NCBI GenBank assembly: GCA_964399035.1
Contig: CAYNPH010000011.1
Span: 1-21,230 of the forward strand
Reading direction: 5' to 3'
Length of the DNA stretch: 21,230 nt
Origin: WAOL01 sp964399035
GTDB taxonomy: Archaea > Thermoproteota > Thermoprotei_A > Sulfolobales > NBVN01
The notes beneath the pieces are model-generated. The model searched no databases and was not told the origin of the DNA. It was given only the letters and a program-made list of their open reading frames with translations. This document shows, piece by piece, positions 14,422 to 21,230 of the stretch (positions are counted from its first letter, which is position 1; every line of letters starts with the position of its first letter). A program made the translations under genes and the position numbers.

Positions 14422-14871
14422 GTGAACTCAGATGAATTCGAGAAGTTTTGGCGGAGGATAAAGGAAATCGAGAGAAGAATGCTGGAAAGCTTCCGCGAGG
14501 AGGAGGAGCGGATCCTCAGGGAGCTTGAGGAGGTTAGGAAGGCGTTAACGCCGAGCTGGTCTTACGAAGGATACTTACGTCCTCTCTACACGGTGCGGGA
14601 TTTAGGGAATGAGTACGTACTTTACATAGATTTGCCGAATGCTGACCAAGGATCTATAGACATAAGATTCAAGGGTAACGCTATCCTCATAAGGGCGAAG
14701 CTCAGGATGAAACACAAGTTCAGTGAGTGGTCTGGCCAGGGAGGAGAGACCGTGTTCACTGAGTATAGGGACGTAATCACCCTCCCCTTCAACATAGATC
14801 CTAGTTGTGTGAGCTTACGTCAAAGGAAGGGCATGATTGAATTAAGGATAAGAAAGCCTAAACGAGTCTAG
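14422..14871 (+). CDS. Hsp20/alpha-crystallin-like small heat shock protein
   Basis: This 149-residue protein has two parts. The N-terminal helical arm (about 1-42) is very rich in Glu/Arg and likely coiled-coil. The alpha-crystallin-like beta sandwich (about 55-145) is recognisable by YVLYIDLPNA, GSIDIRFKGNAILIRAK, ETVFTEYRDVITLPFNID and the final GMIELRIRKP strand. Small heat shock proteins hold unfolding proteins for refolding. The GTG at 14422 has GGGGTGAG 5 bases before it, and no better start is in frame. The C-terminal tail after the domain is short and lacks a clear Ile-x-Ile extension, so oligomer assembly may differ from the standard. It is close behind the PAC2 gene and ahead of lysyl-tRNA synthetase. 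Confidence 0.82.
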   Translation: MNSDEFEKFWRRIKEIERRMLESFREEEERILRELEEVRKALTPSWSYEGYLRPLYTVRDLGNEYVLYIDLPNADQGSIDIRFKGNAILIRAKLRMKHKFSEWSGQGGETVFTEYRDVITLPFNIDPSCVSLRQRKGMIELRIRKPKRV

Positions 14872-14900
14872 GATTAACTGACTTAATCAAACTGGCCTAA

Positions 14901-14910
14901 TCATTTAATT
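14901..14910 (+). promoter_or_regulatory. TATA-like box before lysS
   Basis: TCATTTAATT is centred about 27 bases upstream of the GTG at 14934. It supports a leaderless lysS transcript, although a TTG at 14943 with AGGTG six bases upstream remains possible. Confidence 0.4.
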
Positions 14911-14933
14911 ACTAGGATCCATTCTAACCCTAG

Positions 14934-16451
14934 GTGCGTGTATTGAGCGTCGAGAGAGAACAGAGAAGGAAGCTTAGGGAGGAGTTAATAGAGAGAGGAA
15001 TCAACCCATACCCGCACATACCGAAGTTTAAACCAATACCAGTTAAGGAAATACTCTCCAACCCCAACGAAGGAACCAAAGTTTCCGCTGCCGGACGCGT
15101 TGTTGCGGTAAGGAAACACGGCAAGCTGGCGTTCATAGATATCGTGGATGACGGCGCACGAATTCAATGCGCACTTAACGCGAAGGTCTTAGGTAAGGAC
15201 AAATTCAAGGAATTCTTCAGGATCATAGACCTCGGAGACTTCGTGAACGTGACCGGCGAACTCTTCGTAACGAAGAAAGGTGAACTCACCATTAACATTG
15301 AGGACTACCAGCTCCTTTCTAAGGCTCTGAGGTCACCGCCGGTGAAATGGGGGCATAGGCTACTTGATCCTGAGGTCAGGTACAGGAAGCGCTACCTAGA
15401 CATAATGATGACTCCGAAAGTAAGGCGGGTGCTTGAAATACGCTTTAACACGATTAAGGAGATCCGCAAGTTCATGTGGGGCCGCGGATACGTGGAGGTC
15501 GAGACGCCTGTCCTACAGCCTGTCTACGGCGGAGCGGCTGCGAGACCCTTTAAAACGCATGTTTGGGCTCTGGGGGAGGACTGGTACTTAAGGATAAGCT
15601 TAGAACTTTACTTAAAGAGATTGATAGTTGCTGGCTTCAATAAGGTCTTCGAGATAGGGAAGAACTTCAGGAATGAGGACATAGACGTACTGCATAATCC
15701 TGAGTTCACGATGATGGAGTCCTATGAGGCGTACGCGGATTACAACAACATAATGCGCCTCACAGAGGACCTCATAAGTGAGGTTGCGTTTAAGGTCATT
15801 GGCACGACCCGCATACCTTACCCCGCGGATGACCCGGAGGTAGAGTTGAACCTATCCCCACCCTACAGGAGGTTAAGGTTAGTCGATGGCCTCAGAGAGT
15901 ACGCTGGTATTGACGTTGAGGCGCTAAGCGATGATGACATAAAGGAGTTACTCAGGAAGCATCAGATCAGCTTAGCAGGGGGTTACGACCGTGGTAGGGC
16001 CATCGTCAAACTATTTGATAAGTTAGTTGGGCGAGAGCACCTAATGCAACCTACGTTCGTTATAGACTTCCCGGCATCCTCATCGCCTCTCACTAAGCCG
16101 CATCGAGAGGATCCAAGATATGCTGAGAGGTTCGAACTATACATCGCGGGCATAGAGCTAGCTAATGCGTACACCGAGCTTAACGATCCCGTACTTCAGG
16201 AACGGTACTTCCGCATGGAGGAGGAAAGAAAGAAGTTAGGTGACGAAGAGGCGCATCCATTCGATTGGGACTTCGTCGAGGCTTTAGAGTACGGAATGCC
16301 GCCTACAGGCGGGCTTGGAGTGGGAATAGATAGGCTGGCGTTGATCCTAGCAGGGCAGACCTCAATAAAGGAAGTGATACCGTTCCCGATGGTTAAGAAG
16401 GGAGAGCAGAGTAAGGGCGAAGGAAGTGAGGGTCAAACTGGTAGGGCATAA
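14934..16451 (+). CDS. lysS: Lysyl-tRNA synthetase, class II
   Basis: This 505-residue class II enzyme charges tRNA-Lys. An N-terminal OB-fold anticodon-binding domain (about 45-135, including AGRVVAVRKHGKLAFIDIVDDG) precedes the catalytic core. Motif 1 lies around YVEVETPVLQPVYGGAAARPF. Motif 2 is FEIGKNFRNEDIDVLHNPEFTMME. Motif 3 is GGLGVGIDRLALILAGQ near the end. The C-terminal tail (KKGEQSKGEGSEGQTGRA) is an unusual charged, Gly/Ser-rich extension. Many archaea use the unrelated class I LysRS, so the class II form is a useful lineage marker. GTG 14934 or TTG 14943 are the candidate starts. Its 3' end overlaps the convergent nucleotidyltransferase-family gene by 19 bases. Confidence 0.94.
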   Translation: MRVLSVEREQRRKLREELIERGINPYPHIPKFKPIPVKEILSNPNEGTKVSAAGRVVAVRKHGKLAFIDIVDDGARIQCALNAKVLGKDKFKEFFRIIDLGDFVNVTGELFVTKKGELTINIEDYQLLSKALRSPPVKWGHRLLDPEVRYRKRYLDIMMTPKVRRVLEIRFNTIKEIRKFMWGRGYVEVETPVLQPVYGGAAARPFKTHVWALGEDWYLRISLELYLKRLIVAGFNKVFEIGKNFRNEDIDVLHNPEFTMMESYEAYADYNNIMRLTEDLISEVAFKVIGTTRIPYPADDPEVELNLSPPYRRLRLVDGLREYAGIDVEALSDDDIKELLRKHQISLAGGYDRGRAIVKLFDKLVGREHLMQPTFVIDFPASSSPLTKPHREDPRYAERFELYIAGIELANAYTELNDPVLQERYFRMEEERKKLGDEEAHPFDWDFVEALEYGMPPTGGLGVGIDRLALILAGQTSIKEVIPFPMVKKGEQSKGEGSEGQTGRA

Positions 16452-17467
16452 CCTGGTTCCTCCGCACCGCCCAGTAGGAGTGCGAAGGTACCTGATGGGA
16501 TGACGCGCTCCAGCACTCCTCGAAGCCTAAGTTTTCCTCCCTTAAACAGCGTGTAGTTAAAGAGCCCCTCGTAACTTATCACTAAGTCTAGGTTTCCTGC
16601 GAGCTCTACGTGATCCACATAATCACATGAGACTTCACGCACGTTAATCACGGTGCTAATCGGAGCGAATCCCGGATAGAAGAGTGCTGAGCACTGCCAT
16701 GGCTCTACGTATACCTCAACTTCCGCGATGCCTATTGGTTGAAATATTTCCTCACCATACCTTCCGCATGTGTCACTCACGAACGTTATGCCTACCGGGC
16801 GATCCCTAATCGCTATTCTTGCATACGGAGGATAGAGTGAAGCGACTATCTCTGGAGGTAGGTTAAGTGACCTTGACTTCCTGAGTATGCGTGCTTTGAG
16901 GATGTTCTTAGGGAGTTCATTGAACTTTCTTAGATGCGTGGTGGCTACAGCTACCGCTTCCCTACAACCGTAGATCACTAGGTTCACGTCAGAGAATACT
17001 GTGTTGTGCATTTTAGCGAGTATTGAACCCGTCACCCCAACCCTGTTTAAGTTAATGCCGCTGGCGTCAGCCACTATTACAGCGGCTGAGAGAGCGTCCT
17101 CCTCGACCTCGTCATTTACTGTACGTAGGAGTTCTACCATCCTTGACTCTGGGGTTAACCATTCCCTGATCAAGGATACGGGCAGCTTGGGTGTTGGAGC
17201 CCCAATTACTGGGTCCTTCTCGATCACGCCGTGCTTCCGGGAAGTTTCTCTCATTAGCCTTACGTCGTAGTGCTTCAGTACACGCTCATAGTAAGTGTTA
17301 AACCTCCTCCACTGGGTCACCTTGCTTGTCGGCACGTACTTAACGTAAGCTATGACCTGACCTGGCGGATGAGTATTCCCTACCACAACATGTATCCTAC
17401 CTTGCTTATCGATTAGTAGGTCGTGATCCCTAAACCCGCGTTCGTCAGACGGTTTGCTATAAATCAT
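16433..17467 (-). CDS. Archaeal predicted nucleotidyltransferase-family protein (COG1665-like), altered active site
   Basis: This 344-residue protein resembles the archaeal COG1665 group, often labelled DNA polymerase beta-like. The N-terminal third (ending near 110) is family-specific: DHDLLID, YVKYVPTSK, and a long Arg-rich helix region. The nucleotidyltransferase core begins near GVTGSILAKMHN (144-155) and continues into FSDVNLVIYG (158-167). In active members of this superfamily the second motif reads S-D-x-D; here the second acid is Asn162. The C-terminal part has a beta-rich region with several aromatic and Cys residues. The Asp to Asn change suggests weak, altered or lost catalysis. 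ATG at 17467 follows GGTATGACC. Physiological substrate is not known for the family. Confidence 0.68.
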   Translation of the reverse strand: MIYSKPSDERGFRDHDLLIDKQGRIHVVVGNTHPPGQVIAYVKYVPTSKVTQWRRFNTYYERVLKHYDVRLMRETSRKHGVIEKDPVIGAPTPKLPVSLIREWLTPESRMVELLRTVNDEVEEDALSAAVIVADASGINLNRVGVTGSILAKMHNTVFSDVNLVIYGCREAVAVATTHLRKFNELPKNILKARILRKSRSLNLPPEIVASLYPPYARIAIRDRPVGITFVSDTCGRYGEEIFQPIGIAEVEVYVEPWQCSALFYPGFAPISTVINVREVSCDYVDHVELAGNLDLVISYEGLFNYTLFKGGKLRLRGVLERVIPSGTFALLLGGAEEPGYALPV

Positions 17468-17516
17468 CGGTCATACCGCTTTCCTCATCATCCGAGGCGA
17501 ATTAAGCTTCCACTCA

Positions 17517-17530
17517 CTATATTTTTATCC
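17517..17530 (-). promoter_or_regulatory. AT-rich promoter element of the COG1665-like gene
   Basis: CTATATTTTTATCC on the plus strand reads GGATAAAAATATAG on the minus strand. It predicts a transcript start near 17497 and a 30-base leader containing GGTATGA. The plus-strand amidohydrolase may use a weaker box, CCTAATTAC at 17562-17570, for a leaderless start at 17594. Confidence 0.45.
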
Positions 17531-17593
17531 CTTCATGCAGTAGCGTTGACTGCAACGCCAACCTAATTACGTGTAGGTAGCGTATATTCAACG

Positions 17594-18778
17594 GTGCCCA
17601 ACGACATGAAGGATGAGGTAGTGATTAAATTCTCCGCTGGCGTGATCGGCGATGACCTTAGCTTCGTGAGTGACGGCTTAAGCCTCGTTGTGAGCGACGG
17701 TACCATAACAGGTATTGAGGGCGGGAACGTTACCCCCGACATCGACCTTTCATGTTGCATGGTAATGCCTCCGGTAGCGAACATGCATGTCCACGTACTT
17801 GATTACGTGGCGCCGGAGGCGGGGCTAGGGTTAAGTATCGATGAGGTTGTTGGTGAGCCCCATGGCATTAAGTACAGATTAATTAGGAAGGCCTCGAAGA
17901 AGGACTTACTTCAAGTCATTAGGGAGTTCAGAGGCATCTCCTGGAGGTTGGGGGTGGGCTTCATAGCTGAGTTTAGGGAATTAGGCGCGTATGGATTATT
18001 GATCGACAAGGATGAACGTCCTTACGGTCACTTCGTCTTAGGCATGCCCTCCGCACACGATCCACACACTGTGAGGAGCGAGTTGCCTGAGCTTTTAAAG
18101 CAAAGTGATGGGTTAGGCATTTCCTCTCCTCTGTACTTTAGTGAGGATACCCTACGCTACGTTATTTCAGAATTCAAAAAAGCAGGTAAACCTGTCTTCT
18201 CCCACGTATCTGAGACCAGGGAGACATGGGAGTCAGGAGACATTGATTTAATCCTTAGGGTTGGGCCGCCAGACACGGTTATCCATGGAACGTGGTTGCG
18301 TCACGAGGAATTACAGGCTCTATCGTTGCATGGCGTAAACTTAGTCCTCTGCGTTAGGTCTAATGAATGGTTTGGGGTGGGTCTCCCCGACCTCAAAGCC
18401 GTTTACGAGTCTGAGGTCAGCGTTTCTTTAGGGACGGATAACTGTGGCTGGGTTAAGCCGGATCCTTGGAGGGAGGCGGAGAGGCTCTTCACCTTGGCTA
18501 GGGTTGCGGGTGTGAGTGACGCTAAGTGGGTTCTTAAGGCGTTGCTTAACGCGTCACCTGTGAACGCGCGGAACCGTGTTATTGAGGGTGGTCCAGCGAA
18601 CTTCATCGTGTTGAGGTATGTAGGGACTGTGCTGGAGAGAGCTAAGGATAAGTATGCGGGGCTCGTGAAGAGAGGAGGGGAAGACTTAGTCATTTCCTTG
18701 GTGATGGACGGTGCCTGCAGGTACTGTGTCGAGGAGGCGGCGTCCTTACGTCACAGTCTTCGTAACCATGTCGGCTGA
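17594..18778 (+). CDS. Amidohydrolase-superfamily deaminase-like enzyme
   Basis: This 394-residue metal hydrolase has the layout of the cytosine/guanine/thiomethyladenosine deaminase branch (COG0402-like). A small N-terminal beta domain precedes the barrel. Metal ligands are His65-x-His67 in NMHVHVLDY, His204 in FSHVSET, His231 in VIHGTWLRHEEL and Asp282 in LGTDNCG. Glu207, three after His204, is placed like the catalytic Glu of deaminases. The C-terminal GGPANFIVL segment closes the flanking beta domain, as in these enzymes. The full length is typical. GTG 17594 is the longest start; ATG 17606 is possible. Its last 68 bases overlap the reductase of riboflavin synthesis (ArfC), so the two are translationally linked. 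A role as the archaeal riboflavin-pathway deaminase is a hypothesis; purine or pyrimidine deamination is the conservative reading. Confidence 0.78.
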   Translation: MPNDMKDEVVIKFSAGVIGDDLSFVSDGLSLVVSDGTITGIEGGNVTPDIDLSCCMVMPPVANMHVHVLDYVAPEAGLGLSIDEVVGEPHGIKYRLIRKASKKDLLQVIREFRGISWRLGVGFIAEFRELGAYGLLIDKDERPYGHFVLGMPSAHDPHTVRSELPELLKQSDGLGISSPLYFSEDTLRYVISEFKKAGKPVFSHVSETRETWESGDIDLILRVGPPDTVIHGTWLRHEELQALSLHGVNLVLCVRSNEWFGVGLPDLKAVYESEVSVSLGTDNCGWVKPDPWREAERLFTLARVAGVSDAKWVLKALLNASPVNARNRVIEGGPANFIVLRYVGTVLERAKDKYAGLVKRGGEDLVISLVMDGACRYCVEEAASLRHSLRNHVG

Positions 18779-19424
18779 CGGGAAAATAGCTTCCGTGGTT
18801 AGGGACTCGAGGCTTAGCTGCCCCTTCGATAAGAGGAGGCAACATGCCTTAAGGGCAAGTCACGACGCCGTGGTGGTTGGTGCTTCAACGGTCCTGATAG
18901 ATAATCCTTTATTGACCGTTAGGCTAGTTAAGGCACCTAATCCGAAGCGAGTAATTATCGATGGTAAACTCCGCATACCGCTGAATGCACACGTGGTAAC
19001 TAACAAGGACGCTGAGACCATAATCCTTACGTGTTCAGACAACGAGAGATTTGAAAAAATTACAGCGCTTCGTGAAGCCAGTGTCAAGGTTCTGACTTTC
19101 CCGTGCGTTAACGGAATAATTGACCTAAGCGAGGCCCTACTAAAGCTCAAGGATGAAGGCATCTCAAGCATCCTGGTTGAGGGGGGTGGTGAGTTGCTCT
19201 GGCATTTCTTCAAGCTATCCTTAGTAGATGAGTTCAGAGTAACACTGTCACCCTACATTATTGGGGGGAGAGATGCCGTCACACCTGTAGGAGGACAAGG
19301 CTTCGGAACCTTTAGTGAGTGGGTTAAACTGAGACTTGTCCACGTCATCAGGTGTGAGTGCGGTAACGAGGTACACCTAGTGTACCGCGTTCTGAAGCGC
19401 TCCAATGCACATGATACTATTTAA
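18711..19424 (+). CDS. arfC: 2,5-diamino-6-ribosylamino-pyrimidinone phosphate reductase (ArfC, RibD C-domain type)
   Basis: This 237-residue NADPH-dependent reductase converts the ribosylamino-pyrimidine phosphate to its ribitylamino form in archaeal riboflavin synthesis, as for the characterised Methanocaldococcus enzyme. Diagnostic features are MSADGKIAS at 20-28, ALRASHDAVVVGASTVLIDNP at 46-66 and KRVIIDGKLRIP at 79-90. ILVEGGGELLWHFF (about 153-166) is the NADPH and substrate loop, followed by the LSPYIIGG strand. It has no fused deaminase domain, as usual in archaea. The GTG at 18711 has GGTGAT five bases before it and lies inside the 3' end of the amidohydrolase gene. GTG 18726 is an alternative. 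The tight overlap suggests one functional unit. Confidence 0.9.
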   Translation: MPAGTVSRRRRPYVTVFVTMSADGKIASVVRDSRLSCPFDKRRQHALRASHDAVVVGASTVLIDNPLLTVRLVKAPNPKRVIIDGKLRIPLNAHVVTNKDAETIILTCSDNERFEKITALREASVKVLTFPCVNGIIDLSEALLKLKDEGISSILVEGGGELLWHFFKLSLVDEFRVTLSPYIIGGRDAVTPVGGQGFGTFSEWVKLRLVHVIRCECGNEVHLVYRVLKRSNAHDTI

Positions 19425-19464
19425 AGGAACCCTCATATAATCCCTAGGCATCGGTGAGTAAGCA

Positions 19465-20328
19465 ATGAGGATTAAACACTCGCAAGTAGCTCTTAGTGCG
19501 GTACTCCTTGTTTTGATTACCCTAGCCTCAGTTGGGATGATTACCTCTAACATTATAGTACGCGCGGGTGGTCTCGACAACGCCTTCGACATCGTTGGAG
19601 AGAGCCTCAGGTTGAAGTACGAGTACACATATACTGTGGAAGTAAGCAGCATAGGCGGCGCTCCAGTAACGCTTAATGTAAGCGAGTACTACATGTACGT
19701 AATAACTAACCTGAACTCAACCCACGTTAAAGTCATTTCAAGTCCAGTAGGAAACGTTACCGTGAAGTTCGTGTCGGGGTCATGGGTGGCGCTGGCAACG
19801 CTACTTAGCTGGGCAGGGAGTAACGTCACCATGTTCATTAAGAAATTCGTCATACCATCCATAGACAGCGCCGTAGTGCCTAAGAGCAAGTTACAGGACG
19901 TGCTTAAGGCCGTAGCCGCTGTCTCACCAGTACGGTTGGAAGTTCCGTCAAAGTCCTGCAACTTAATCAACGTGGATGAAGCCCTGTTTAACGCGAGGAG
20001 ATATGATGTTGGCGTCAGCGGTGAGGCGTACTACGAATGTAAGACAGGCATCCTACTAAAGTATGTTAATGGAACTGCATCTGTAATGAACCTAGGTTCA
20101 AGGAATGTTAAGGTTCGAGCGACCCTGTACGTTAAGTTAGTTGCGGCTAACACGGACTTGTTAAAGGAGATCATAGTGGGTCATGTGCCGTCCACATCGA
20201 CCACCCCGGTCACCCATACTTCCTCAGTGCCGGAGTGGGTTCCCTACGCGCTACTTGCCCTAAGCATCGCGTTAGCAGTTGCTATGGGGATTATGTACTT
20301 TAGAATACGGAGGGCCTACCAAAAGTAG
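19465..20328 (+). CDS. Secreted/membrane-anchored surface protein of unknown function
   Basis: This 287-residue protein is not recognised from any family I can name. It has an N-terminal hydrophobic segment (about 9-32, likely a signal peptide or anchor), then a beta-rich extracytoplasmic domain. That domain has several N-x-S/T sequons (such as NVSEYY, NSTH, NVTVK, NGTAS) and two well-separated cysteines that could form a disulfide. A Thr/Ser/Pro-rich stalk (TSTTPVTHTSS) leads to a C-terminal transmembrane helix (about 260-281) followed by RIRRAYQK. The layout matches cell-surface proteins of archaea anchored by a C-terminal helix. ATG 19465 follows GGTGAGTA at a good distance. It converges with the small membrane protein gene, overlapping it by 13 bases. 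Confidence 0.7.
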   Translation: MRIKHSQVALSAVLLVLITLASVGMITSNIIVRAGGLDNAFDIVGESLRLKYEYTYTVEVSSIGGAPVTLNVSEYYMYVITNLNSTHVKVISSPVGNVTVKFVSGSWVALATLLSWAGSNVTMFIKKFVIPSIDSAVVPKSKLQDVLKAVAAVSPVRLEVPSKSCNLINVDEALFNARRYDVGVSGEAYYECKTGILLKYVNGTASVMNLGSRNVKVRATLYVKLVAANTDLLKEIIVGHVPSTSTTPVTHTSSVPEWVPYALLALSIALAVAMGIMYFRIRRAYQK

Positions 20329-20642
20329 TCTCGTGATGACGTATCGTTGAGTAGTTCGGAGAGTACTTTAAAGAATGAGGCAGCGTTCCCTATAACCAAG
20401 ACCGTTAATCCCATGACGGCAAGTATTAATGCGCCTAAGTTACTTAAGGCTGACACATTCACGCTGAGGACGTATGCTCCATCACCATCTGCAGTTATCT
20501 TCACAGAGAGCGCCGAGGCTAACATAATTAACCCAGCAATGGTGAATACTGAGGACATCATGAAGAACCTTACCCCGTACGCTATTGCTTTCCCCCACTT
20601 CACCTTCCCCACCGTATATTCTTCTCTAAGCCACTCAAGCAT
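20316..20642 (-). CDS. Small two-helix membrane protein of unknown function
   Basis: The protein from the ATG at 20642 has about 108 residues. A basic, amphipathic N-terminus (MLEWLREEYTVGKVKWGK) precedes two transmembrane helices. The first starts near VRFFMMSSVFTIAGLIML and the second near LGALILAVMGLTVLVIG, separated by a polar loop with two N-x-S/T-like sites. The C-terminus ends with a charged tail and DYFW. The frame is open upstream to 20795, but that part would overlap the glycosylase promoter. A TATA-like GGAATACTATTCT lies about 26 bases before the ATG at 20642, which fits a leaderless start. I do not recognise a family. Its stop lies within the surface protein gene on the other strand. 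Confidence 0.58.
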   Translation of the reverse strand: MLEWLREEYTVGKVKWGKAIAYGVRFFMMSSVFTIAGLIMLASALSVKITADGDGAYVLSVNVSALSNLGALILAVMGLTVLVIGNAASFFKVLSELLNDTSSRDYFW

Positions 20643-20661
20643 TAAAAACCGGGGGTTAGGT

Positions 20662-20674
20662 AGAATAGTATTCC
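20662..20674 (-). promoter_or_regulatory. TATA-like box of the small membrane protein
   Basis: AGAATAGTATTCC (minus strand GGAATACTATTCT) is centred about 26 bases upstream of the ATG at 20642. It supports the short start instead of the longer open frame. Confidence 0.4.
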
Positions 20675-20706
20675 CTAAGTGATACCCGGGCAACACCGAA
20701 GCACCG

Positions 20707-20718
20707 ATAGTTTTATCC
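20707..20718 (+). promoter_or_regulatory. TATA-like box of the glycosylase gene
   Basis: ATAGTTTTATCC is centred about 27 bases upstream of the GTG at 20740, as expected for a leaderless transcript. Confidence 0.45.
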
Positions 20719-20739
20719 CGAGATTGACCACTATGGGTA

Positions 20740-21230
20740 GTGGTTACGCTCTTGAACGGCACCACCCTCCAGCAGGATAATGGAGATATCACCACTAAAC
20801 GTGAGGAGTTCCTTAAGGCCGTGAAAATATTGGTTAGTGTATACTATCCTAGCATACGTTTAGAGGACTTCCCATCATATAAACTCGTTAGGGACGGAGC
20901 TGTTCACCCTATCGGTATCCTGGTATCCATCGTCCTATCTCAAAACACTTCTGATAGAAATGCTGGTGTCGCGCTTCGGAGACTTAAGGAAAGGGTGGGT
21001 GAATACATGGACCCTGCTAGGTTAGGGAAGGTATCGATCGAAGAGCTTGAGGAAATAATCAAGCCCTCAGGAATGCAACGCCAGAAGAGCCGGACAATAA
21101 TCAATATACTGAAGGAGTTTAGGGACGATCCAGACGCACTGATGAAGGAGAATCCTAAGAGGTTAAGAGAGAGGCTTCTGAGGATAGAAGGTGTAGGACC
21201 AAAGACCGCGGACGTCTTCCTGCTGTTTGT
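20740..21230 (+). CDS. nth: Endonuclease III-type DNA glycosylase/AP lyase, partial (3' end beyond window)
   Basis: The frame from GTG 20740 runs off the right edge after 163 codons. It encodes the start of an HhH-GPD base-excision repair enzyme that removes oxidised or mismatched bases and may cut the abasic site. The helix IGILVSIVLSQNTSDRNAG, with the conserved Ser-Gln-x-Thr-x-D, and the long helical stretch that follows fit Nth. The helix-hairpin-helix IEGVGPKTADVFLLF includes the Lys that in endonuclease III is the lyase nucleophile. The catalytic Asp and any iron-sulfur cluster cysteines lie beyond the window, so the full class (Nth or relative) cannot be confirmed. A TTG at 20752 is the other possible start; the box at 20707 favours the GTG. 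Confidence 0.82.
   Translation, partial: MVTLLNGTTLQQDNGDITTKREEFLKAVKILVSVYYPSIRLEDFPSYKLVRDGAVHPIGILVSIVLSQNTSDRNAGVALRRLKERVGEYMDPARLGKVSIEELEEIIKPSGMQRQKSRTIINILKEFRDDPDALMKENPKRLRERLLRIEGVGPKTADVFLLF

Noticed and set aside
20643..20795. N-terminal 51-codon extension of the small membrane protein
   Set aside because: It overlaps the promoter and first codons of the glycosylase gene, its composition is not protein-like, and a TATA-like box is placed correctly for the ATG at 20642.
1..21230. tRNA genes, CRISPR arrays and intact insertion sequences
   Set aside because: The intergenic gaps are short; reading them showed no cloverleaf or T-loop consensus, no regularly spaced direct repeats, and no transposase gene with ends.

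Overview
The window looks like chromosomal DNA of a hyperthermophilic or thermophilic archaeon of the Thermoproteota (crenarchaeal/TACK side). The evidence is a probable eL38 ribosomal protein, class III (type IV pilin) signal peptides, TATA-like boxes about 26 bases before many GTG/ATG starts (leaderless transcripts), GGTGA-type ribosome binding sites, abundant GTG/TTG starts and AGG arginine codons, and archaeal families (PAC2, ArfC-type reductase, predicted nucleotidyltransferase COG1665). Species cannot be fixed from the sequence alone. No tRNA, rRNA, CRISPR array or intact insertion sequence is visible. Gene density is very high and the largest gap is about 280 bases.

Layout. 1-2367 (minus strand): two tandem type IV pilin-like surface proteins (the first runs off the window edge) and a sugar nucleotidyltransferase with a left-handed beta-helix tail. 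2396-7040 (plus): a house-cleaning NTPase, eL38, then a YkoEDC-like energy-coupling-factor transporter (fused double ATPase, T component, a 280-base gap, YkoE-type substrate component) ending in TenA. Together these form a thiamine-pyrimidine uptake and salvage unit. 7165-9548: an ASCH-HTH protein (minus) divergent from ribose-5-phosphate isomerase (plus), then thioredoxin reductase (minus). 9637-12513 (plus): a B3/B4-domain protein, a DegT-type aminotransferase, a DtxR-family metal regulator and an overlapping FeoA ORF. 12527-13525 (minus): a surface protein carrying an intracellular winged helix. 13622-16451 (plus): a PAC2 protein, Hsp20 and class II lysyl-tRNA synthetase. 16433-17467 (minus): a nucleotidyltransferase-family protein. 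17594-19424 (plus): an amidohydrolase overlapping the riboflavin-pathway reductase ArfC. 19465-21230: a secreted anchored protein, a small membrane protein (minus) and the start of an endonuclease III-type glycosylase.

The most interesting points are: (i) two convincing genes (the pilin at the left edge and the DtxR regulator) have no ATG/GTG/TTG before their conserved N-termini, yet each has an ACG at the right place behind a ribosome binding site; (ii) a deaminase-like amidohydrolase is coupled by overlap to the archaeal riboflavin reductase and is a candidate for the unassigned archaeal deaminase step; (iii) a membrane-spanning protein joins an extracellular beta-rich domain to a cytoplasmic winged helix beside an iron-type regulator; (iv) the nucleotidyltransferase carries SDVN where SDxD is expected.
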